From: Rhodopirellula sp.
GTDB taxonomy: Bacteria; Planctomycetota; Planctomycetia; Pirellulales; Pirellulaceae
NCBI GenBank assembly: GCA_024644085.1
Contig: JAHELS010000009.1
Span: 1 to 42,368, forward strand
Direction of reading: 5' to 3'
Length of the DNA stretch: 42,368 nucleotides
Shown: piece by piece, positions 8,282 through 17,136 of the stretch
Layout of the letters: each line of letters opens with the position of its first letter
How positions within the stretch are numbered: the stretch's first letter is position 1
Notes under the pieces: model-generated
Databases searched by the model: none
What the model saw: only the letters and a program-made list of their open reading frames with translations
Told to the model about the DNA's origin: nothing
Program-made: the position numbers and the translations under genes

Positions 8282-11065
8282 CTACCACGCGTAACGGATG
8301 ACGAGTTGTGATTTGCCGCTTGGAATCTCGAGCGGCACGACCAATTGATCCCCGGCCGCGGTCTCGGAGATCATACCGGCGTGATTGTCGTCGACGTGAA
8401 TGTGAAGCTTGCCCCCGACGACAAAGGTCCGATCGCCGTCGGCCACGATTGGTTCGGTCGCCGTGATGCGAAACGCGAGTCCTTCATGTCGCTCTCGCGA
8501 CGAAAACGTCAGCGTGCGCCGAAGTATCGGGCGGCCGTCGGTATCCTCGCTCGTTTCAACGGTGAAGTCCTCGACATCGATATCGCGAAATCGATAGGTA
8601 AACGCGGGCCGCTGATGAGCATCGAGGTGGTACCCGGTGAATTGATGATCGGGCGGCCGCGTGTCGTCAACGATCCAGGGCGCACGCAGGTCATCCAGAT
8701 CCGGCCCCGGCCCGAAACGAACCAGGTCAGTTCCGAGCGGTCGAACGTTACCCGATCCCTGGCCCCGCCAAACGCCACCCGGGTCGGCAAACTTTCCTTT
8801 CCAGACCATTCCGAGCCGCATTTGTTCGGCGTCGAAAGCGTAATTAACGCCGCCGGGAAAACCGACGCCGATTCCCCGTTTCCCGATTCCGGGGTAGCTG
8901 CGCCGCAGCATGACCGCTTCGTCGGTCGCCAGCAATTCGATCGGTTCGATCACCAAACCGCGGGGCATTCGGGCCTGTCGCCCATCGAGCAGGTATGTCC
9001 AAATCGCTTCGAGTTGTTGATTGGCATCGCCATCGAGAATGTCCTTACGAATCGACTGCCCGCCTGGCCAGAACGAGGGCATCACCGTGTTGGGGCTGAG
9101 CAATTGCGGCGAACGCATGTATTGGTAAAACCAATTTTTGTGAAGCCGCTCGGCCATTTCCGTCAGATCAACGGCCGGCATCGTTTGCGAGGGCTTCATT
9201 TGAAAGGTGTGGCAGGCAACACAGTTCAGACCGGAACTACCTACCAATTCCGTCCCGGCCTTCTTTGCCTCCTTGGGATCGTTCCAACTGCCAAATTCAG
9301 TTTCCGGCAATTCATCCACCTGCTGAAACAGTTCGACGAGGTGTGCGACATTGTCGGCTCCGTACTGCGGCATGCGTGTCGTCAAATAGGGCCGAATGGT
9401 TCGGCCGCCAACGAGAACCTGACGCATCCACTTTGGTTTCAACTTGGCGCCAACATTTGTCAGACGCGGCGGAATGCGTCCTTGCGGCCCCAGATTCGGA
9501 TTGGCCGTATGAAAGAAGATGTCGCGATCGTCTGACACGCCTCCGGTCTGGTTCCGGCTGTGACACGAATAACAGCGAAACGTTTCCATCGTCAAAGCGA
9601 TTTCCTGCTCCCCCGATAATTCCTCGCCGAGTGAATCGATGGCATGGCGAATCGCCGCAAGTTGCATGGGCGTGAATTGGTATCGCGGCCAATCGCCATC
9701 GGCCGACGACAAACATCCTCGGTCGATCGTTCCTTTCTCAAGTGCCCGAAGCATCGTCGATTGCAGCGGAACTTCCAGCGAGTGGCAGTGGCCGCACCGC
9801 ATTTCCTTGAAAAACCGCTTGCCGGTCGCAACAAGCGATTTCTGCTCATGAAACGGCGCCGAAGAATCGCTCACTTGGCCGGCAAGCAAGTAGTTCGCGA
9901 TGTCGGTGGCCTCCCAATGGGTCAACGACAAGTTGGGCATTCGCCCCGATGGCCGTGTTGAATGTGGGTCTTTCAAGAACGTGACGAGGCTTTCAATGCT
10001 GTACTTCTCGTTCAACAATCCAAGCGGCACAGAATCGGGCAATGTTTCACGTCCGGCTTCATCGCGAGGCGAATGACAGGCCACACATCCGACGGAATGA
10101 AAGAGTTCTGCTCCGCGCGATTCCAACGTCGCATCGGAAGACTGGCGTTCAAACGGGGTCGGACGTAGCGATACCAGGTATTGTGTGATCGCTTCGGCGG
10201 CCTGCTGGCGTGTCTCGTCGTCAAGATGTGCCATCAATCCGGGCATCGTTGTACCCGGTTTGACTTGATGCGGATCGGCAATGAAGCGTCGAATGTAGTG
10301 CGGATCGATTCGCGACGCGACGGATGTCAAATCGGGTGCGCGTTTTTGCGGAAACCGATTTCGTAATGTTGTCGCGTGGCAGTTCCGGCAACCAAAGTCA
10401 TCGAGCAGCGCCATGCCGCGAATTCGCTCATCGACTCTCCCCGCATCCGACGAGTAGGTTACCGCCGCAGTGTTACTGCCGGTCGCGGCAATATCCATCA
10501 AGTATTTAACCAGGTCCAGAAACTCCTGGCGGTCCTCCAACTGGTTCGCCAGGTCGTCGGGCATGGTCGACACAGAATTGGGCGAACGTTGGTCAATGTC
10601 ATTCATCGCCAGTCGGATTCGGCGCTCCGGATCCGCGGCGTTACGCAGCACAATGTGACGCTCGTTTTCCTCGATGATTCGTCCGATGACCAGGCGTCCG
10701 TCACGCGTCAGGATTTTGGTTGACTCGAATCCCTTCTTTATGACCTTGGACGGCATCAGGATCGACTCGACGAAATGTGTGTCGTCGACGTCCTTGCCGG
10801 TGTGAGTCAAATCGGGGCCGAGCAAATCACCGGCACCTTGAGCGTGGCAAGCGGTGCAATTGAGTTTCTTTTGTGCAAACAGAATCGCGCCGCGTACCGA
10901 GCTACCCTCTTCTCGCGCCGCGGCTGCTAGCGAGTCGACACCTTCGTCTCGCAACGCCTTTGTCAATGACTGTGCTTCAGTTACCGGCTGAAGAGGGGCA
11001 GCACTGGCATCGAAAACACCAAGAAGAAACGCGGTCAACGGGATCAGAAACTTCAGGATCTTCAT
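8282..11065 (-). CDS. Periplasmic hexahaem c-type cytochrome with Pirellula-type haem domain
   Basis: About 927 residues from ATG 11065, chosen because MKILKFLIPLTAFLLGVFDA is a clean signal peptide; the frame reaches back to 11104 and would then overlap the upstream stop. Six haem-attachment motifs occur: CTACH (70-74), CRNCH (226-230), CVACH (327-331), CGHCH (424-428), CYSCH (498-502) and CVACH (615-619), with MP dipeptides such as MPGL, MPNL, MPQY and MPSF as possible distal Met ligands. The first module, with GPDLTHTGKDV and ILTRDGRLVIGRI, matches the Pirellula/Verrucomicrobium haem-binding domain. The ~230 residues after the last haem are haem-free beta structure. It is probably an electron carrier or wire for its operon partners. 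Confidence 0.88.
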   Translation of the reverse strand: MKILKFLIPLTAFLLGVFDASAAPLQPVTEAQSLTKALRDEGVDSLAAAAREEGSSVRGAILFAQKKLNCTACHAQGAGDLLGPDLTHTGKDVDDTHFVESILMPSKVIKKGFESTKILTRDGRLVIGRIIEENERHIVLRNAADPERRIRLAMNDIDQRSPNSVSTMPDDLANQLEDRQEFLDLVKYLMDIAATGSNTAAVTYSSDAGRVDERIRGMALLDDFGCRNCHATTLRNRFPQKRAPDLTSVASRIDPHYIRRFIADPHQVKPGTTMPGLMAHLDDETRQQAAEAITQYLVSLRPTPFERQSSDATLESRGAELFHSVGCVACHSPRDEAGRETLPDSVPLGLLNEKYSIESLVTFLKDPHSTRPSGRMPNLSLTHWEATDIANYLLAGQVSDSSAPFHEQKSLVATGKRFFKEMRCGHCHSLEVPLQSTMLRALEKGTIDRGCLSSADGDWPRYQFTPMQLAAIRHAIDSLGEELSGEQEIALTMETFRCYSCHSRNQTGGVSDDRDIFFHTANPNLGPQGRIPPRLTNVGAKLKPKWMRQVLVGGRTIRPYLTTRMPQYGADNVAHLVELFQQVDELPETEFGSWNDPKEAKKAGTELVGSSGLNCVACHTFQMKPSQTMPAVDLTEMAERLHKNWFYQYMRSPQLLSPNTVMPSFWPGGQSIRKDILDGDANQQLEAIWTYLLDGRQARMPRGLVIEPIELLATDEAVMLRRSYPGIGKRGIGVGFPGGVNYAFDAEQMRLGMVWKGKFADPGGVWRGQGSGNVRPLGTDLVRFGPGPDLDDLRAPWIVDDTRPPDHQFTGYHLDAHQRPAFTYRFRDIDVEDFTVETSEDTDGRPILRRTLTFSSRERHEGLAFRITATEPIVADGDRTFVVGGKLHIHVDDNHAGMISETAAGDQLVVPLEIPSGKSQLVIRYAW

Positions 11066-11087
11066 ATTGCGTTGAAACTCAATCCAT

Positions 11088-12494
11088 TCATACCAGGATT
11101 TCATCGATCACTCGTCCGTACACATCAGTCAATCGAATGTCGCGTCCGCCGAAACGATAAGTCAACTTTTCATGATCGATCCCGAGCAGATGCATGATGG
11201 TGGCGTGCAAATCATGGATTTCGCATTTGTCCTGGGTTGCCTTGTAGCCCCATGAGTCGGTCGCGCCGTGAGTTACCCCGCCACGCACACCGCCACCGGC
11301 CATCCACATCGAAAAGCCGTATTGGTTGTGATCACGGCCTTTTCCTCCCTGGGCAAACGGGGTCCTGCCGAATTCACCGCTCCAAACGACCAGCGTGTCG
11401 TCGAGCAAACCTCGTTGTTTCAGGTCCTGCAGCAAACCGGCGATCGGTTGATCCACCGCACGCGAATTGTTTCCGTGGTTGGTTTTGATGTCGCCATGCG
11501 CGTCCCAGCGTTGATATCCGTTGACCATCGGGATCAGGACTTCGATGAATCGCACTCCGCGTTCGACCAACCGCCGGGCAATCAAGCAGGCCTTCGCATA
11601 CGTCCGGGTGTGTTCGTACTCCGCATCCAACCCGTAGAGACGCTTCGTGGATTCCGATTCGGAATTCAAATCGAGCAATTCGGGTACCGTAAGCTGCATT
11701 CGTGCGGCGAGTTCCGCATTCGCGATCGCAGTCTCAAGTGCGTCAACGTCGCCGGCTTGCTCGAGACCGCTTCGATTCAGCTTGGCTGCCAATTCCCGCT
11801 TCGCCGCTCGAATCCGCGCATCTTTCTGTTGAGCCTCGATATTGGCAAGCGGCGTCCCCACGGCGTGCAACATCGAACCCTGGTAAACGGCCGGCAAGAA
11901 ACCGTTGCTGAAGTTATCGAGTCCGCCCGACGGGATCTGTCCCCCGTTGAGCACGACGTAACCCGGCAGATTCTGGTTTTCGCTGCCCAATCCATACGTC
12001 ACCCACGAACCCATGCTGGGACGTCCTTGCAGCCCATGTCCGCTGTGCAAGAAGTAGTTCGCACCAGTGTGTTCCGGAAATTTCGATGTCATCGAACGGA
12101 CAATGGCAAGATCGTCCATGTGTCGATTGATATTCGGAAAGAGATCACTCGCCCAGGTTCCGCATTGGCCCCATTGGCGAAACTTCCAGGGCGATTGCAT
12201 GACGTTGCCGATATTGGCGAACTGGGTCTTTTCCAGTTTTCCGATCGCCTTGCGTGGATCCTCGCCGTTGTACTTTTCAAGCATCGGCTTGAAGTCGTAA
12301 CTATCAACCTGCGAAACCGCACCCTCCATGAATAGAAAGATCACACTCTTCGCTTTGGGCGCAACGTGCGGCCGGCGGGGCGCCCAAGGTGTTGCGGCCG
12401 CTGGCGCGTTTTCCGCGAGCAGCGCCGACAGGGCGAGCGACCCAAATCCGATCGATGTGCTTTCCAGTAGTTCTCGTCGAGAAAATCGCATCAT
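11088..12494 (-). CDS. Tat-exported DUF1501 protein (alkaline-phosphatase/sulfatase-like fold)
   Basis: A 468-residue protein. The N-terminus has a twin-arginine signal (SRRELLE followed by a hydrophobic stretch and ENAPAAA). Family landmarks are VIFLFMEGAVSQVDSYDFKP, GRPSMGSWVTYGLGSE, SGEFGRTP, GRDHNQYGFSMW and the C-terminal HDLHATIMHLLGIDHEKLTY, whose Asp and His residues resemble the metal-binding set of the alkaline phosphatase superfamily. Tat export suggests folding, perhaps with metal, before translocation. The gene starts 6 bp after the PSD1 stop, so it is cotranscribed with it; PSD1-DUF1501 pairing is a common planctomycete arrangement. The reaction is not known for this family; phosphatase or sulfatase activity is only a fold-based guess. 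Confidence 0.9.
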   Translation of the reverse strand: MMRFSRRELLESTSIGFGSLALSALLAENAPAAATPWAPRRPHVAPKAKSVIFLFMEGAVSQVDSYDFKPMLEKYNGEDPRKAIGKLEKTQFANIGNVMQSPWKFRQWGQCGTWASDLFPNINRHMDDLAIVRSMTSKFPEHTGANYFLHSGHGLQGRPSMGSWVTYGLGSENQNLPGYVVLNGGQIPSGGLDNFSNGFLPAVYQGSMLHAVGTPLANIEAQQKDARIRAAKRELAAKLNRSGLEQAGDVDALETAIANAELAARMQLTVPELLDLNSESESTKRLYGLDAEYEHTRTYAKACLIARRLVERGVRFIEVLIPMVNGYQRWDAHGDIKTNHGNNSRAVDQPIAGLLQDLKQRGLLDDTLVVWSGEFGRTPFAQGGKGRDHNQYGFSMWMAGGGVRGGVTHGATDSWGYKATQDKCEIHDLHATIMHLLGIDHEKLTYRFGGRDIRLTDVYGRVIDEILV

Positions 12495-12500
12495 CGGGCA

Positions 12501-15500
12501 CTACCTGACGTAGATGAATTCGTTGACGCGGAAAAGCGTGTGACAAACGCCGGTCCATACGTCTTCGTGGTCCATGTCTTTATCCTGAAGCGTAGCCAAC
12601 ACTTGAAGATTGTCCCTGTACGTATCGCACTCAGACGGTGTCGCCTTGCGACCAAAGGCTTCGATGTGCGCGCGGTCGATACGATCGGCGAGATCGGGGT
12701 ACTCGCGTACGAGTCGCTGAGCCCAGAGACGCGCCTGTGCGTGAATGAACTTGTCATTCGCGAGGGCCAATGATTGCGCCGGTACATTAGTGACGTTCCG
12801 GCGCCCGATCGTGCTGAAAGGAGTCGGCATGTCGAACGTCAGCATGATCGTGGGCAAAAAATTACGTCGCACTGATGTATAGATGCTGCGGCGACCATGC
12901 CCATCGAGTGGTCCACTTTCCGTTGGGCGTCCTCGGCCAATAACGAATTCATCGAGGTGTACTGGAACTGGTGCGCCGAACATGGTGCGATCAAGCCGAC
13001 CCGACACTGCCAACACGTTGTCCCGAATCGACTCGGCCTCCAACCGTCGGACGGGCATTCGATGCAACCATTCATTCTCGGGATCGATCCGCTCGGCTCG
13101 CTCGTCACGTGGCCGACTCGATTGCCGATACGTGCTGGAAAGCACAATCTCCTTGATCATCTTTTTGATCGACCAATCATGCTGGGTGACAAACGAGTGG
13201 GCCAAATGATCGAGCATTTCCGGGTGCGTCGGTCGCTCGCCGAGCCAACCGAAGTTGTCGACTGAAGCGACGATGCCGCGACCGAACAGGTGATGCCACA
13301 ATCGGTTAACGATCACCCGAGACGTCAAGGGATTGCGAGGATCAGCGATCGCCTCGGCAAGCTCGAGCCTGCCGCTCGATGGTACATTCATTTTGTCGAA
13401 CATTACCATCGCGCGGGGCAACCGACGAACGGCAACATCGCCCGGGCGATTCGGATTGCCTCGCAACAACACATGCTCGTCGACGCCGTTGCCACTCATC
13501 ATTGCCACCGCTGTACGCGATGACCTCCTGACGTCCTGGGCCAACTGGTCGCGAGCTTCGCTGTATTGGTCGATCGCGGCGCGAATTTCGCTGGCAACCG
13601 GTGGCTCGACGGGAAACAGATTGGGACGAGCCAAAACCCAGTTGATCAGCGTGGCGAGCAATTCGCAGTTTTCCTGATCGCCAAGTGTACCGTCATGAAG
13701 ATGCGAAAACGCTTCGATGGCAAGGGACTCGACCACGGACGCCGGTTTCGGTTCACTCGTCGAAGGCGCAGGTTTCTCCGCCGCGTCAACGACCCGGAAA
13801 ACCTTACACGGTTTTGCGGCAACGGCTCCAAACTCGACATGCGCGCGATGACCAATGTAGTCTCGCAAGTCGTGTGTGATCCACGTCGGCTCGTCGGCGC
13901 TGATTGTTGTCACGAGCCCACCGTGGAGCGGCCCCTTGACCATCAGGTGCGAATCGACGGCCGCGTAGACCTGGGCTTCACCCTCGAAAAGATAATGGAT
14001 CTGCCCGGAACGGATCGTGAATGTCGGCGTGCGGATCATTCGTCCGGCACGTTTTGTTCCGCCCTGGCTGCCCGAGTCGTTCTGATTGCCGGCGCTCGCT
14101 TTGAGAACGTCCCAGAAAATGTCCTTGGCTGCGTGGCCCTTAGGGACGACCTTCAATGCGTCATCATCGATGACGAACTCGCCGGCGACTCGCGGTCGCA
14201 AACCAAAGGCAAAGCCATTGAACAACCACGGCGTTGCAGCGTCCGAATAATCGGCCACAACTTCGCCTTCGGTCGCCATCTCAACAGGAAGCAGCGGCGG
14301 TTCCGCCTGGCCGCTCGAAATCAGTTCCTCGATCTGGCCTAGATTCGATGGTGCGCGGCCGACCAAAGGACGCACGTCCCGTTGGAAACGCGCACTGGCA
14401 CGTTCGAGTCTCTCGGCGATGTCACGATTTCGCAGATCGGACTCGAACCGCACCTGCCGATAACTCGAGCCGAGCATGAAGCCGGCCATCGCGTAATAGT
14501 CACTTTGGCTGATGGCATCGAACTTGTGATCATGGCATCGTGCACAAGCGACGGTGAGACCGAGAAAAGTCTTGCACAACACATCGATCTTGTTGTCGAT
14601 TCGGTCGCACTCGTCCTGGCGAATATCGACCGGCGAGTGAACCTCCTCGCCGAAATAGGGCCATGCTGTGGCGAGCACCGATTCATTCCCGCCGGAGATC
14701 GGATTGATGCGCGGCTGATCGAGCATGTCACCGGCGACGTGTTCGCGAATAAATGCGTCGTATGGAAGATCATCGTTGAACGCGCGGATCAGGTAGTCGC
14801 GGTAATGCCACGCGTTGGCGAGGACAAAATCACTTTCGTGACCGCGTGATTCGGCGTACCGCACCAGATCCATCCAGTGCCGCGCCCAACGCTCGCCAAA
14901 GTGAGGCGATTGCAAAAGTTCATCGACGACTCGCTCGTAAGCGCGTTCCGACGGATCGTCCAGAAAACGATCGATCTGTTCGGGCGAGGGTGGTAAACCG
15001 ACAATCGCAAAATGAACGCGCCGCAACCAGACCTCCGGTGACGCCTCCAGCGCCGGCTCGAGCGAACGCTGCTCGAGATCATGGAGAATAAAATGGTCGA
15101 TCGTCGAGCGCGGCCACGTAGCGAGCGTGATCCGAGGTTTCGACTCTCTGGCGGGCGATTGCCAGATCCACGGCAGACGTTCCCTCCGCCGGTCGAGATC
15201 GAATTCATCCGCCTTGCCGACCGGCACGTCTTCCTCCGGCCACGCCGCACCTTGCTCAATCCAACGGCGAAAATCCGCAATTACCCCATCCGGCAATCGT
15301 TCACGATCCAGTGGCATCCGCAGATCTTCGGTCTCGTGTGTCAACGAGACGAACAACTGGCTTTGTCCGGGAGCCCCGGGCACCACCACCGGCCCAAAGT
15401 TTCCTTCGGCAATTAAGAAGGAACGGTGATCAACACGAAGATCCGATTCCTGTTTGTCCGGTCCGTGGCACTCGTAGCAGTTTGATGCAAGAACCGGTCG

Positions 15501-15623
15501 GATTCGCTTTTCAAAGAATTCGAGATCCGCGTCCTCGCCGCGTGCACAAGTCATCGGCAAACAAGTTGCGATGATCAACAACACGATCCGTGCGTTTTGG
15601 GGAAACATCCCTGGGGGAATCAT
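12501..15623 (-). CDS. PSD1 protein with PSCyt1, DUF1549 and DUF1553 domains and a long insert
   Basis: About 1040 residues from ATG 15623 (ATG 15608 is nearly as good); both place the hydrophobic signal IVLLIIATCLPM near the N-terminus. The frame reaches 15923, but the extra residues are not protein-like. Order: PSCyt1 with CYECH (49-53), DUF1549 (~170-370) ending in CARCHDHKFD (360-369), a large insert (~380-780), then DUF1553 (~780-1030, with NPLTSRVIVNRLWHHLFGRG). The insert contains beta structure such as TPTFTIRSGQIHYLFEGE and resembles a carbohydrate-binding sandwich. Two haem sites suggest a periplasmic redox protein. First gene of the minus operon, facing the DUF1080 operon across a shared control region. 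Confidence 0.9.
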   Translation of the reverse strand: MIPPGMFPQNARIVLLIIATCLPMTCARGEDADLEFFEKRIRPVLASNCYECHGPDKQESDLRVDHRSFLIAEGNFGPVVVPGAPGQSQLFVSLTHETEDLRMPLDRERLPDGVIADFRRWIEQGAAWPEEDVPVGKADEFDLDRRRERLPWIWQSPARESKPRITLATWPRSTIDHFILHDLEQRSLEPALEASPEVWLRRVHFAIVGLPPSPEQIDRFLDDPSERAYERVVDELLQSPHFGERWARHWMDLVRYAESRGHESDFVLANAWHYRDYLIRAFNDDLPYDAFIREHVAGDMLDQPRINPISGGNESVLATAWPYFGEEVHSPVDIRQDECDRIDNKIDVLCKTFLGLTVACARCHDHKFDAISQSDYYAMAGFMLGSSYRQVRFESDLRNRDIAERLERASARFQRDVRPLVGRAPSNLGQIEELISSGQAEPPLLPVEMATEGEVVADYSDAATPWLFNGFAFGLRPRVAGEFVIDDDALKVVPKGHAAKDIFWDVLKASAGNQNDSGSQGGTKRAGRMIRTPTFTIRSGQIHYLFEGEAQVYAAVDSHLMVKGPLHGGLVTTISADEPTWITHDLRDYIGHRAHVEFGAVAAKPCKVFRVVDAAEKPAPSTSEPKPASVVESLAIEAFSHLHDGTLGDQENCELLATLINWVLARPNLFPVEPPVASEIRAAIDQYSEARDQLAQDVRRSSRTAVAMMSGNGVDEHVLLRGNPNRPGDVAVRRLPRAMVMFDKMNVPSSGRLELAEAIADPRNPLTSRVIVNRLWHHLFGRGIVASVDNFGWLGERPTHPEMLDHLAHSFVTQHDWSIKKMIKEIVLSSTYRQSSRPRDERAERIDPENEWLHRMPVRRLEAESIRDNVLAVSGRLDRTMFGAPVPVHLDEFVIGRGRPTESGPLDGHGRRSIYTSVRRNFLPTIMLTFDMPTPFSTIGRRNVTNVPAQSLALANDKFIHAQARLWAQRLVREYPDLADRIDRAHIEAFGRKATPSECDTYRDNLQVLATLQDKDMDHEDVWTGVCHTLFRVNEFIYVR

Positions 15624-15917
15624 CGGTCTGGACCAAACGGGGAATGCAGCGAGGTCGATCCGAGAAACAATCAGAAACGACGATGGCTCATGATACTTTA
15701 AACGATTTAGCATCGTTACCAACGTTGTCATGAAAGCCCCCGACTCGCTGTTCCGGCAGAGTGAGATTCTGGCTTCCAGCATGAATCTTTGGCCTACTGC
15801 ACAAATCGGCGTTCCCCGCAGGGGGGCTTGCGGCACTTCGACGTGAGCATGCCTTCGGCTTGAGCTACAATACCGGCCTCCCGCCATTGATTCCCCCCGC
15901 CTCGAGGAGTTTTCGAG
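15624..15917. promoter_or_regulatory. Shared divergent control region of the two PSD1/DUF1501 operons
   Basis: These 294 bp separate two divergent operons and should hold both promoters. A dyad AACGAT-5-ATCGTT (15701-15717) is followed at once by the 8-bp palindrome CAACGTTG (15720-15727), a plausible operator. TACAAT at 15866-15871 could be a -10 box for the plus operon, but no well-spaced -35 is visible. No regulator gene is adjacent. Confidence 0.4.
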
Positions 15918-17126
15918 ATGCAACGATCTGCGATTGCACTTTTCATGCTACTGGTCGGATCGGCTTCCACCTTGCATGCCGATGATCACGGATTGGTGGA
16001 CCTTTTCAACGGCAAGAATCTCGACGGATGGACCCAGCGCAATGGAACCGCGACCTACCGTGTCGAAGACGAAATGATCGTCGGAAAAACATCCGACGGC
16101 AGTCCCAATTCGTTTCTGTGTACGGACAAGTTGTATGGCGACTTTGAATTGAAGTTCGATGTGAAGGTCGATTCAGCACTTAACTCGGGTGTTCAGATTC
16201 GGTCCCAGAGCGTCGGGGACACGCCGGAAGGACGCGTCAACGGACCACAGGTTGAAATCTCGACTGACTTGATGGCGGGATACATTTACGGCGAATCAGC
16301 GGGTGGTTGGATGACTCCCGACGAGGACCGCAAACCGCATCACCACTTCAAAGAGGATGAATGGAATTCATACCACGTTGTCGCCTTTGGAGAGCACATC
16401 CAGGTTTGGCTCAATGGCCACCAGGTGTCGGACCTTACCCACAAAGAACGATACGAGTCACACCCCAAGGGATTCATCGGGTTGCAGGTTCACGGAATCG
16501 GATCGGGGCAGGGTCCTTACGAGGTACGGTGGCGGAACCTGAAGATTCGCGACTTGAGCCAGTTCACTCCGCTGTACAACGGCAAGGATCTAAGCGGATG
16601 GACCACAAATGGCAACTGGTTACCACAAGACGATCGCTCGCTGCTGATACAACCTCGTGAAGGCGAGACAGGATGGCAGCGATATGACGACTACTTGTGG
16701 TCCAACAAGAAGTACAAGGACTTTGTGTTGGACGTCGAGTATTCGTATCCGCCCGGCGGAAACAGCGGTGTGTTCTTTCGTGTCGGTGATCTCGAAGATC
16801 CGGTCCAACAAGGGATTGAAGTGCAGATTCTCGATTCGACCAGCAAGAGTGAACCCCTTGGACCCCACGATCATGGCGGCGTGATTCGTACGGCCGGACC
16901 GTCGGCGAACATGTCACGCCCACCGCACCAATTCAATCGCATGGTCTTGACCTGCATCGGCAGTCATCTGCAGGTGGAACTCAATGGCACGGAAATCATT
17001 GATATCTCACTGGATGAGGGTCCGGTGAAGGACAGGCCGCCGGAAGGTTACATCGGCTTCCAGGACCATGGCCAACCCAACAACATCAAGTTTCGTGACA
17101 TTCGGATTCGTGAAATCAACCACTGA
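15918..17126 (+). CDS. Secreted protein with two tandem DUF1080 domains
   Basis: A 402-residue protein. The ATG at 15918 follows GAGGAG (15904-15909), and a signal peptide ends at LHADDH. Two copies of the DUF1080 beta-sandwich follow, at ~25-210 and ~215-400. Each opens with the same landmark (DLFNGKNLDGWT; PLYNGKDLSGWT), continues with a NSGVQIR or NSGVFFR motif and closes with GFIGLQVHG or GYIGFQDHG. DUF1080 is a concanavalin/LamG-like family now annotated as 3-keto-disaccharide hydrolase on the basis of characterised members. First gene of the plus operon; the PSD1 gene starts about 10 bp after the stop. Whether both domains are catalytic or one only binds sugar is not visible. Confidence 0.92.
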   Translation: MQRSAIALFMLLVGSASTLHADDHGLVDLFNGKNLDGWTQRNGTATYRVEDEMIVGKTSDGSPNSFLCTDKLYGDFELKFDVKVDSALNSGVQIRSQSVGDTPEGRVNGPQVEISTDLMAGYIYGESAGGWMTPDEDRKPHHHFKEDEWNSYHVVAFGEHIQVWLNGHQVSDLTHKERYESHPKGFIGLQVHGIGSGQGPYEVRWRNLKIRDLSQFTPLYNGKDLSGWTTNGNWLPQDDRSLLIQPREGETGWQRYDDYLWSNKKYKDFVLDVEYSYPPGGNSGVFFRVGDLEDPVQQGIEVQILDSTSKSEPLGPHDHGGVIRTAGPSANMSRPPHQFNRMVLTCIGSHLQVELNGTEIIDISLDEGPVKDRPPEGYIGFQDHGQPNNIKFRDIRIREINH

Positions 17127-17136
17127 TACTGTCCTG

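Noticed and set aside
8345..9535. 396-codon open frame antisense to the hexahaem cytochrome
   Set aside because: It mirrors a gene with six CxxCH motifs; antisense frames are often open in this GC-rich coding bias, and the translation has no domain, signal or ribosome-binding site.
11268..12335. 355-codon open frame antisense to DUF1501
   Set aside because: Same artefact opposite a well-supported gene; no family features.
15624..15923. 100-residue N-terminal extension of the minus-strand PSD1
   Set aside because: It would place the signal peptide in the middle of the protein and overlap the start of the divergent DUF1080 gene.
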